From: Carbonatibacter sp965199245
GTDB lineage: Bacteria > Pseudomonadota > Alphaproteobacteria > Kiloniellales > Kiloniellaceae
Assembly: GCA_965199245.1 (NCBI GenBank)
Contig: CBDAQP010000001.1
Coordinates: 124,001 to 188,000, forward strand
DNA: 64,000 nucleotides
Direction: 5' to 3'
Positions 16,436 to 24,133 of this stretch are shown here, piece by piece (positions within the stretch are counted from its first letter, which is position 1; every line of letters starts with the position of its first letter). The translations under genes and the position numbers were made by a program. The notes beneath the pieces are model-generated. The model was not told the origin of the DNA, did no database searches, and saw only the letters and a list, made by a program, of their open reading frames with translations.

Positions 16436-17301
16436 CCGTTTTTCTGGACAGCGAGCTAACCCCCGCCGAACGACAGGCAGACACCGCCCTTTTCCACGTT
16501 ATCCCCGTTCCGCTTGAACGCACGGTGTCCTATGGTGCGGGAACCGCACAGGGGCCAGACGCCATTCTGAATGCCAGCAACGAATTAGAGCGACTCTGTG
16601 CAAATGTTGTCCCCTGTGCCGCCGGTATTCATACCCAGCCCGCCCTCGACTGCGACGGCCCCCTGCCCGAGGTGATGGAACGTCTGGCAGAACGCACGGA
16701 ACAGATCGTGCGAACCGCAAAAATTCCGGTAACACTGGGCGGGGAACACGCACTGTCATTCGGGGCTGTACGCGGGATTACCCGTGCGCTGAATAAAGAA
16801 ATTGGCCTCGTGCAGATTGATGCCCATGCCGACCTGCGCCAGGACTATCAAGGCAACCCTCATTCCCATGCCTCTGTCATGCAACTCCTCGCCGAAGAAG
16901 GCATCAGAATAGCACAGTTCGGCGTCCGCGCCCTCTGCGCCGAAGAATGCAAGGCCCGCGAAAAATACAATGTCTTTTTCCGCGATGCCGAAGACCTCGT
17001 GACAAAAGCCATTCACAGCGTCCCCCTGCCCAACGATTTCCCGGAGGATATTTATATCTCTTTTGATGTTGACGGCCTCGACCCCGCTTATCTTCCCGCT
17101 ACGGGAACCCCCGTTCCCGGAGGCCTGAGCTACTATCAAGCCCTGCACCTGATCGAACAGAGTCTGGTGAACCGTCGCTGTGTTGGCATGGACATTGTCG
17201 AACTGGCCCCCGACGGCAATCCGGCGTGGGATTTCACGGCGGCCCAGATCATCTATCGCATGATGGCCGCCGCCCTGAATACGCAAAAGTCAACACGATA
17301 A
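16432..17301 (+). CDS. speB: Agmatinase (ureohydrolase)
   Basis: Hydrolyses agmatine to putrescine and urea; 289 residues. The binuclear manganese ligands are intact: GGEHALSFG, QIDAHADLRQDY, SHASVM and SFDVDGLDPAYLPATGTPVPGG. It starts with an ATGA overlap with nspC. Together the three genes make putrescine from agmatine and then spermidine through carboxyspermidine, the route known from Vibrio and gut bacteria, which avoids S-adenosylmethionine decarboxylase. No arginine decarboxylase lies in the window. Arginase-type specificity cannot be fully excluded. Confidence 0.9.
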   Translation: MTVFLDSELTPAERQADTALFHVIPVPLERTVSYGAGTAQGPDAILNASNELERLCANVVPCAAGIHTQPALDCDGPLPEVMERLAERTEQIVRTAKIPVTLGGEHALSFGAVRGITRALNKEIGLVQIDAHADLRQDYQGNPHSHASVMQLLAEEGIRIAQFGVRALCAEECKAREKYNVFFRDAEDLVTKAIHSVPLPNDFPEDIYISFDVDGLDPAYLPATGTPVPGGLSYYQALHLIEQSLVNRRCVGMDIVELAPDGNPAWDFTAAQIIYRMMAAALNTQKSTR

Positions 17302-17452
17302 GAACAACAATACCGGGGAAAACAACCGCCAGAGAATCAAATCCGGAAAATCAAATCGGGCGCGGACAGATTTCCTGCCGACAGCCCCTACCGCTCTGTA
17401 TTCTTGATATTGTCGCCGACCTTTTGAACAGCGTTTTCGATTTTTTCATTTC

Positions 17453-19264
17453 TTAGGTGAGGATCTCAATCGACCGTGTGACGTTACCGGAAAACTCGTT
17501 GACCGTTTCCGCAGACTGGACAATGTTTTTCATATTTTTTGTTGTTTCGTTCATCTGTTCAGATCTTTTCTGGATTTGGCCCGCGATTTCATGGGCTGTT
17601 TGTTCTTGGCTATTCATCCCTTGGTCAATTTTTGCGGCAATATCGCGCGTACTCTTCATACTTTCGACAATATCGCCAATGGCCGGCGGCGCATTGTTTC
17701 GACACATCCTGAATTGAGGCCACCTGTTTTTGAATATCATCCGTCGCACGCGTCGTTTGAGCAGCAAGGTTTTTGACTTCATTCGCCACAACAGCAAAAC
17801 CCTTTCCGGCATTCCCTGCACGAGCGGATTCGATAGTAGCGTTCAGAGCCAGCAAGTTGGTCTGTTCGGCAATGTCCGTAATCAGCTTGACCACCTCCCC
17901 CACCTTGGTGGACGCATCGGCAAGACGCCCAACCGCCTCCGTTGCCTGTGAGGCCTCGTCCATCGATTTTGCGGTCACCTGTTATGATTCCCGCGTCATT
18001 TGCGCCATCTCCCGTACCGACATCGACAATTCATCCGAAGCACTGGAAATCGTTGTGGCATGATGACCGACCTCGTTAATGTTAGAAAAGGTATCATCGC
18101 TGCCTTGGCGCGATAACTGCGCGGCCGAGGTCAAACCACCTGCCATTCCCTGCAAATGACCAAGAGACGCACGAAAGGTTTCTAAAACCACGCCCATATC
18201 GGCGGCGAGTTCCCCCACTAGATCGGATAGAAATTTCTGCCGCTTTTCTGACTCTTCGCGTTGTTGACTTTTCATCAGATCTTTTGTTTGGCTTTCGATA
18301 TTGAGTCTCAAGTCAGACTGCATTTTTCGCAAGGTTCGCAACAGTCGCCCCAATTCGTCCCGCCTCTTTGAATCAATACTATTGTCAAAAATACCATCAG
18401 AGATTGATTCAAAAATTTTCAATGCCTTACGAATAGGAAGAATAATGTCATAGGACAAGAAAACCGCACCGATAGACAGGATGAACTCTGTCACCCGGAT
18501 TTGCTCTGCGTCCTCGACAGATTTTTTAATAGTCGCTTTTGCCTCCACCGTGGAACGTTTTGATCCTTCAACACTTGCCATCACCGTTTGTGCCGATTGG
18601 GTAATGGCCTCTGAAACCTGTTGCGGCCCGCTCCGTCGTTTTTTCTGATTCTTCTAAAATAAAATCGTAACCCGCTGCGGCTTCAAATTCGACCAAATTC
18701 GCCAAGTGCCGCGTGTATCTTCTCTGAAACGGGTTCAATCGCCTCATAGGTCACAGCCCCCGTAATCAATTTATCTTTTAGGTTACTCCATTGGGTCGAA
18801 AGGCTTTTGACCTGTTCAATATATTCCGGTGAATCCTGCAAAATGGCACGTTCTTTGGCAATTTCAAAATTTTCCCAAAATAGTTCATAACCTTCTTCGA
18901 CGTCCCCGGCACTTTCACGCAACTATCCACTCTGCAATGCCTTGTAAAGCGCGAAATCCAGAGATGTAAAATCGTTTTGGGCCATGCGGGCAAAGTTAAT
19001 CGCCTGGAGTGGCTTGTGATAAACATCCTGCGCCAGCGCAGAGGTATCATCGATGCTTTTTTTCACATCGGGAATTTGATCCGCGATCATATCCATATTT
19101 TGATCAACGATATTCAAACGCTGACCAATCGAATCAACATGCTCCGCAGCAATCTGGACATAATCAGCAGTCTCTTTCAACTTTTCCCCGGAATACCAAC
19201 CGATCATGGAGGAAAAGACATTGAGAAGCAAAAACCCCAAAACCAGTTTTGACCATACGGGCAT
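17453..19264 (-). pseudogene. Methyl-accepting chemotaxis protein, inactivated
   Basis: The parts of a chemoreceptor follow each other in order: N-terminal membrane helix (VLGFLLLNVFSSMIGWYS, 19264 side), four-helix periplasmic region, second membrane helix with HAMP (DIILPIRKALKIF), and signalling hairpin (ITDIAEQTNLLALNATIESA). At least four lesions break it: an in-frame TAG just above 18922, a frameshift near 18685-18700 after GEFGRI, an in-frame TAA at 17982-17984, and a frameshift near 17690 after SIQDVSKQ. A further shift probably lies near 18590-18620. The number of lesions rules out sequencing error alone. Confidence 0.88.
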
Positions 19265-19383
19265 GTCTCAATAAACTACTGACTTCACTCTACTCACGCA
19301 ATAGCAACACACCAAGGGCACAGAACGATCAAAGACATTCCGCGCCCCGCCTCTTTTTCAGAAAAACGCCACACCGTCGAATG

Positions 19384-19800
19384 CTATTCGACCTTGATCG
19401 TTATTTTCATCTTTGGGTGAATGGCACAGCGCAACTTATGTTCTCCGGGTTCGGGAAAGGAAATCGCGGCAAAGCCCCCGGGTTCCTGTTTTTTCAAAAC
19501 CCAGCTCCGATTAGAACGGTCATAGACATTGTGAACGAATTTGTCTTCTGCGTTGGTGACAAAAAACCATTCATCCGGTGCCACCGTCAGCTTTTTCGGT
19601 TTGGGCGTTTGCGTCCCATCGGGTGCAACAAGGACAAAGGTTTTATTCGACTGCCGAAGCGTATTGAATTTTGATCCCGACTTGTCGTAAAGGGCCTTGG
19701 CCTCATCCCCCTCGACCACACGGGTATCCGCGTAAGCGGCTGTGCCAAAAACAGAAAAGGCAACAAGCACAGCCACAAAAACCTGACGAAATGTCATCAT
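19384..19800 (-). CDS. Secreted cupredoxin (plastocyanin/methylamine-utilisation type)
   Basis: About 138 residues with a signal peptide (VFVAVLVAFSVFGTAAYA). The beta-sandwich carries a type 1 copper site: His in KFVHNVYD and the C-terminal loop LRCAIHPKM, which supplies Cys, His and Met. GAGGAG 7 nt before the ATG at 19800 sets the start. It lies 24 bp after the di-haem peroxidase on the same strand, so it may be that enzyme's periplasmic electron donor; this is inferred from position only. Confidence 0.82.
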   Translation of the reverse strand: MMTFRQVFVAVLVAFSVFGTAAYADTRVVEGDEAKALYDKSGSKFNTLRQSNKTFVLVAPDGTQTPKPKKLTVAPDEWFFVTNAEDKFVHNVYDRSNRSWVLKKQEPGGFAAISFPEPGEHKLRCAIHPKMKITIKVE

Positions 19801-19824
19801 GTTATGTCTCCTCAAATCAAAAAA

Positions 19825-20841
19825 TTAGCGGGGCAACTGTGGCAAGGTGACAGGTGCATCCTCACTGGTCAGGGTGTGCAAAAATGCAATCAGGTCTTTT
19901 TTCTCCGCAGAACTCAAACCAAGCGGCCTAATTTCATCGGAAAGGCTGGCCCTTTTGACAAAACCGCTGTCATAGTGGTCGATGACCTCCTCCAGCGTCG
20001 CATAGGAACCATTGTGCATGTAGGGGGCACGACGGTCAATATTACGCAGACCCATTGTTTTAAAGGCCTGTTGCATCGGCGCAATATCCGGCAAGAATTT
20101 CCCGGCCCCGATATCCGCATCATCAATGCCGATATCATGGAAGCTATTGTCACTGAAATTCCAACCTGAATGACAGGCCGCGCAATTTGCCTTCCCATTA
20201 TAAAGGACAAAACCACGCTTTGCCGAATCAGAGATCGCCACTTCATCCCCCTTGATCCACGCATCAAAGGGTGCTTCACCGGACACAACAGTCCGTTCGA
20301 ATGTCGCAATGGCCTTGCCAATATTTTCATCACTAATGACAGGATTTTCGGGGAACGCAACGGCAAAGAGCGGCTTATATCCCTCAATCCCCCCGAGTGT
20401 GTCGAGCAAGAGACCCATCGGCATATTCATTTCAACATCAGCCTGAATGGGGCCAAGTGCCTGTTCTTCGAGGCTTTCGGCCCGACCATCCCACATAAAC
20501 ACGTCATCCCACGCCAAATTCAAAATTGTCGGAGACGCACGACCCAGCTTTTCATGACCGTGGCCTGTTCCCGTTGCCATGCCGTCTTCCCAATCAAAGC
20601 TGGGGTTATGACAGGTCGCACAAGATTGCGTGCCAGAAGCCGACATACGTGGATCAAAATAAAGTGTTTTGCCCAACTCGGCCTTTGCCTTTGTATAGGG
20701 ATTGTCATCTGGAAAGGGAATTTCCGTCGGACGGACATAGTCCTCTTTAAGGCTGTTCATATCAACAGCAGATGCCGCAGTGACCGCCCCGACCACAGAC
20801 AACACACACCCCACGATTCCAGAATATCGAAGAAACTTCAT
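19825..20841 (-). CDS. Di-haem cytochrome c peroxidase (CCP/MauG family)
   Basis: Periplasmic protein of about 338 residues with a signal peptide (VGCVLSVVGAVTAASA). Two c-type haem sites are present, CATCH in the N-terminal and CAACH in the C-terminal domain, joined by the conserved SPTILNLAWDDVFMWDGRAESLEEQ block. RRAPYMHNGSYATLEEVI is the usual loop before the end. It should reduce hydrogen peroxide or carry out a MauG-like oxidation; the sequence does not decide which. The ATG at 20841 is preferred to the GTG at 20844. Pairs with the cupredoxin gene. Confidence 0.88.
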   Translation of the reverse strand: MKFLRYSGIVGCVLSVVGAVTAASAVDMNSLKEDYVRPTEIPFPDDNPYTKAKAELGKTLYFDPRMSASGTQSCATCHNPSFDWEDGMATGTGHGHEKLGRASPTILNLAWDDVFMWDGRAESLEEQALGPIQADVEMNMPMGLLLDTLGGIEGYKPLFAVAFPENPVISDENIGKAIATFERTVVSGEAPFDAWIKGDEVAISDSAKRGFVLYNGKANCAACHSGWNFSDNSFHDIGIDDADIGAGKFLPDIAPMQQAFKTMGLRNIDRRAPYMHNGSYATLEEVIDHYDSGFVKRASLSDEIRPLGLSSAEKKDLIAFLHTLTSEDAPVTLPQLPR

Positions 20842-20844
20842 CAC

Positions 20845-21174
20845 GGTTATGACCTCATCTCACCATAGCTATATTAGCTATCATTGTTTACAATTGCCAT
20901 GAACGTTCGTGCCATGGCTTGGCGTCTGCCTTATCTGCAAACAGACTCCGAATGTCAATGCTAAAAAGCCTTTTTGATCCCGCTTTCTTTTGAAAAATCA
21001 TCCAGTTCCGGCGTGACTTGACCTAACAAACCACATCCACGCCGGAACGCACGGCCTTCAATGTCAACCGGGCGCGGTCTTGCAGACTGCTACTTTTACC
21101 GATTTCAACATCAGATACCAAATCCCCAGATACCAAAGTTCATGGCCGTGACAGAAAAATCAGAGCCAGAAACT
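20845..21174. other. Intergenic region without recognised gene
   Basis: About 330 bp between the peroxidase start and the left end of the IS3 element. It must hold the peroxidase promoter. I see no ORF with homology, no RNA and no repeat from the dispersed family. Confidence 0.5.
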
Positions 21175-21242
21175 GAGCTGGTTCCGGATTTTCGGACAGT
21201 TTGTTAAGGTGTATTCCACCCACACATTGAAGGAATACGACG

Positions 21243-21524
21243 ATGACAACACGCTGCCGATTTTCAGGAGATTTGAAAGCCAGGGTTGCGCTTGAAGTGC
21301 TTGGCGGGGATATGACGGTTCAGGAAATTGCCGCCCGCCACAAGGTGCACCCGAACCAGGTCAGCAGATGGAAGTGCCAGGCGATCGCAGGCCTGGGAGA
21401 GGTGTTTTCTGTCAAGCGGGAGAACGCCTCATCGCAGCGGGATAGCGAAGTACATGAGCTTTATGCCAGGATCGGTCAGTTGACGGTGGAACGGGATTTT
21501 TTGGCGAACGGGCTCAAGCGATGA
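21243..21524 (+). CDS. IS3-family transposase OrfA
   Basis: 93-residue helix-turn-helix protein that binds the IS ends. The motif MTVQEIAARHKVHPNQVSRW is the usual DNA-binding segment, and QLTVERDFLANGLKR is the leucine-zipper-like end. It is complete and ends in an ATGA overlap with orfB (21521-21524), the usual arrangement for making an OrfAB fusion by frameshifting. With orfB dead it has no obvious role. Confidence 0.85.
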   Translation: MTTRCRFSGDLKARVALEVLGGDMTVQEIAARHKVHPNQVSRWKCQAIAGLGEVFSVKRENASSQRDSEVHELYARIGQLTVERDFLANGLKR

Positions 21525-22270
21525 GCAGACCGGAACGGAAGGCCATGATCCAGTCCCGCCCGGTTGAGCCGACAATGCCAGCTTCTGCATATCAGCCGCT
21601 CCTCTCTCTATTCCCAGCCCATCGGCGAAAGCCCGGAGACATTGGAATTGATGCAACAGATTGACCGGCTCTCCATGCAGTATCCGTTTTATGGTTCCCG
21701 TCAGATGATCCGGCAATTGCGCCTGGAAGGTCGGTCTGTTGAAGGTCGGTCTGTTGGTCGTCACCGGGTGCGCGGGTTGATGCGTGGGCTTGCAGGCGAT
21801 CGACCAGGCCCCGCGCACCCCGCCCCCCGACCACCGGATCTATCCGTATGGGCTGCGGGATATGCAGATCACCCGCCCCAATCAGGTTTGGTGCGCAGAT
21901 ATCACTTATATCCCCGTACAGCGTGGCTTTCTGTATCTGGTGGTGATCCTGGGCCAGTCGGCATGTTCTCTCATGGCGGCTGTCCAACAGCATGGAGGCA
22001 TCCTTCTGCCTTGAGGCATGGGAAGAGGCTTTGCAGAAGTATGACAAGCCCGGGATATTCAATAGCGATCAGGGCAGCCAATTCACCAGCCAGGACTTCA
22101 CTGGTCTGCTGAAGGATCATGACATCCGCATCTCATGGCCGAGGGTGCTGGATGGATAACATCTTCATCGAAAGGCTCTGGCGTAGCCTGAAATATGAAG
22201 CGGTCGACCTGCATGAATTGGATAACGGCTTCACAGCCCGCAGTGTCATCAAGGATTGGTTCGATTTCTA
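21521..22270 (+). pseudogene. IS3-family transposase OrfB, 5' part with frameshifts
   Basis: Conserved DDE integrase blocks are spread over three frames: SRQCQLLHISRSSLYSQP, PNQVWCADITYIPVQRG (first Asp), FNSDQGSQFTSQDFTGLL (second Asp) and IFIERLWRSLKYEAV (Glu). Frame changes fall near 21558, 21795, 21955 and 22138. A 15-bp tandem duplication (21726-21740 and 21741-21755) repeats five codons. The reading frame is cut at 22270 by the IS630 insertion, and its last 36 or so codons lie at 33406-33517. Confidence 0.88.
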
Positions 22271-22335
22271 TAGCCTGTTCTACATAAAATGATTAAATTA
22301 TAGCCAATTCATTATAATGTGCTTATAGTTTATGG

Positions 22336-22550
22336 ATGGCGTATTCATCAGATTTCCGCCGTAAGGTTTGATCTGTCCGTGAGAAGGAAGGCCTTACAAT
22401 AGCGCAGGTTGCGGAGCGTTTTTGTGTGGGGACAGCAAGCGTGACCCGTTGGCTCAAGACCCCTGAGCCGAAGACAACCCGGACTAAGCCGGCGACAAAG
22501 ATTGATATGGTCGCCCTGGCGCGTGATGTTGTGGCTTATCCTGATGCATA
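22336..22550 (+). pseudogene. IS630-family transposase, N-terminal fragment
   Basis: The frame from ATG 22336 gives MAYSSDFRRKV, a stop (TGA), then EKEGLTIAQVAERFCVGTAS and KPATKIDMVALARDVVAYPD, the helix-turn-helix and linker typical of IS630 N-terminal domains. Homology stops near 22550, where phage sheath sequence begins in another frame. The stop codon and the truncation both make it non-functional. Confidence 0.82.
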
Positions 22551-22555
22551 TCACC

Positions 22556-23338
22556 ATGCCCTATAGCGACACGGCCAATCTGACGTCGCTGGATAGTGAG
22601 CTGGTCAGTCGCTGGGGGCCGCTGCGGATGATCGAGGGCGTGGCCTTTACAGCGGCGACGGGAACCCATTCTGCACTGGGCGCACTGGGCAAGGCCCACA
22701 ATAGCCCGCATCTGTCTATTATGGCGGCGGGCGGGTCGCCAACGCCCCCTTATGAATGGGCGGGAGCTGTTGCCGGTGTGGTGTCCTATCACGGCGGGAT
22801 TGATCCGGCGCGTCCGTTCCAGACCCTTGAACTGACGGGTGTCCTGCCCGCCGCGCAGAGTGCGCGTTTTACGCTTCAGCAAAACAATTTGCTGTTGTTT
22901 GATGGCCTTTCAACCCATCGCGTTGATGCCGGCGGTAGGGTTCGCCTTGAGCGCATGATCACGACCTATAAGGTCAATGCCCAGGGGGCTGAGGATCTGT
23001 CGTATCTGGATGTCAACACGCCCTTGACCCTGGCCTATCTGCGCTATGACTTTCGCAACTATATCCTGCGCAAATATCCCCGTCACAAGCTGGCCAATGA
23101 CGGCACCCGTTACGGGGTCGGGCAGGCTGTCATCACGCCCAAGGTGGGCAAGGCAGAGGCCATCGCCCGCTTTCGGGTGTGGGAAGAGCAGGGTCTGGTC
23201 GAAAACATTGACCAGTTCAAAAATGATCTGATCTGCGAGCGCAATGCCAAGGACCCCAACCGCCTGGACTGGATGTTGCCGCCTGATCTGGTCAACCAGT
23301 TCCGCGTTGGCGGCGTTCAAATCGGCTTCCTGCTTTAA
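22556..23338 (+). pseudogene. Contractile tail sheath protein (Mu gpL-like), 5'-truncated
   Basis: 260 codons matching the C-terminal half of Mu-type sheath subunits: YSDTANLTSLDSEL, RWGPLRMIEGVAFTAATGTH, VDAGGRVRLERMITTYK, YLDVNTPLTLAYLRYDFR and the end FRVGGVQIGFLL. Full-length gpL is about 495 residues (family knowledge), so the N-terminal half is gone, cut at the IS630 transposase junction. The ATG at 22556 is only the first in frame and has no ribosome-binding site. The remaining part holds the core inter-subunit domain, but a working sheath is unlikely. Confidence 0.88.
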
Positions 23339-23351
23339 GGAGAATTGAAAA

Positions 23352-23720
23352 ATGTCACACCCGAACCGCCGTGCCGGCACCCTGTTCTTCAAGGTCGATG
23401 GCACCCAATACGATGCCAAGGGCAGCTTTACCTATAATCTGGGGGCGGCCAAACGTGAGGCGATTGTCGGCGCGGATGCCGTGCATGGCTACAAGGAAAC
23501 ACCGCAGGTTCCCTTTATTGAAGGGGAAATCACCGATCGCTCCGATCTTGATCTGGAAAAGCTGCTCAATCTGGATGGCGTGACCGTCACTCTGGAGCTG
23601 GCCAATAGCAAAGTCATTCTGCTGCGCGATGCCTGGTATGCGAGCGATGGCAACGTGGGGACCGAGGATGCGAACATTCAAGTGCGCTTTGAAGGACTGA
23701 GTGGTGAGGAGGTCAAGTGA
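23352..23720 (+). CDS. Tail tube protein (Mu gpM-like)
   Basis: 122 residues, the size of Mu gpM. KVDGTQYDAKGSFTYNLGAA and PFIEGEITDRSDLDLEKLL fit the beta-barrel tube protein family of contractile phages, which polymerises inside the sheath. AAGGAGA stands shortly upstream of the ATG at 23352. It overlaps the next gene at TGATG (23718-23722). The frame looks intact. Confidence 0.85.
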   Translation: MSHPNRRAGTLFFKVDGTQYDAKGSFTYNLGAAKREAIVGADAVHGYKETPQVPFIEGEITDRSDLDLEKLLNLDGVTVTLELANSKVILLRDAWYASDGNVGTEDANIQVRFEGLSGEEVK

Positions 23721-24004
23721 TGAAAGAAATTAAACTCTCCAAACCGATTTCCGCGCATGGGGAGACGCTCACGCAATTGACGCTGAGTGAGCCAACCCTG
23801 GCCATTCTGGATGATGTGGAATTGTTCTCCGTGACGGGGGACGGATCCATCAGGATCAATTTTGGTGATTTGCACAAGATCATTGCCGGCATGGCGGACA
23901 TCCCGCCAAGTGCGGCCAAAAACATTGCCTTGCAAGACCTGAAACAGCTGATCCCCATGGTGATGGATTTTTTCGGCGGATCCCTGCCAATTGGCGGGAG
24001 TTGA
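23720..24004 (+). CDS. Tail assembly chaperone (Mu gp41-like)
   Basis: 94 residues. EIKLSKPISAHGETLTQLTL and LKQLIPMVMDFFGGS fit the Mu gp41 family, which binds the tape measure protein and helps tube assembly. The ATG at 23720 overlaps the tube stop and has GAGGAGG upstream. Its last codons include a slippery heptamer for a -1 frameshift that would extend the protein into the next small ORF. Confidence 0.82.
   Translation: MKEIKLSKPISAHGETLTQLTLSEPTLAILDDVELFSVTGDGSIRINFGDLHKIIAGMADIPPSAAKNIALQDLKQLIPMVMDFFGGSLPIGGS
23968..23974 (+). promoter_or_regulatory. -1 programmed frameshift site (TTTTTTC)
   Basis: In the zero frame the bases read GAT TTT TTC, so T TTT TTC has the X XXY YYZ phase of a canonical -1 slippery site. 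The -1 frame stays open from here through 24004 into the gpE-like ORF, ending at 24117. Tail assembly genes of P2- and Mu-type phages are known to use such shifts. Confidence 0.75.
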
Positions 24005-24117
24005 TGGAGGAGGTGGCGTTCACGTTCCATTTTCAGCCGTCGGAACTGAACGCCATGACAATCGGCAAATTGTTGAAGTGGCACAAAGGGGCCAGCCGTA
24101 TTCAAGCCAGGGGTTAA
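24004..24117 (+). CDS. GpE-like tail protein (frameshift extension of the assembly chaperone)
   Basis: A 37-codon ORF that overlaps the gp41-like stop (TGATG at 24002-24006). FHFQPSELNAMTIGKLLKW followed by a basic tail resembles the short GpE proteins (a Ser/Pro-Glu-Leu pair, then a Trp-containing helix). It could be translated alone from the coupled ATG, but the slippery site at 23968 points to synthesis as a fusion of about 132 residues. The product would act with the tape measure protein. Confidence 0.75.
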   Translation: MEEVAFTFHFQPSELNAMTIGKLLKWHKGASRIQARG

Positions 24118-24133
24118 ATGTGAAGGACGAACG

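Noticed and set aside
17982..19264. Separate small genes made from the pieces of the first chemoreceptor
   Set aside because: The pieces join into a single receptor in order when stops and shifts are allowed; none has its own start signals.
20170..20868. A 232-residue plus-strand ORF opposite the di-haem peroxidase
   Set aside because: Antisense shadow of a gene with two clear haem motifs; no domain recognised.
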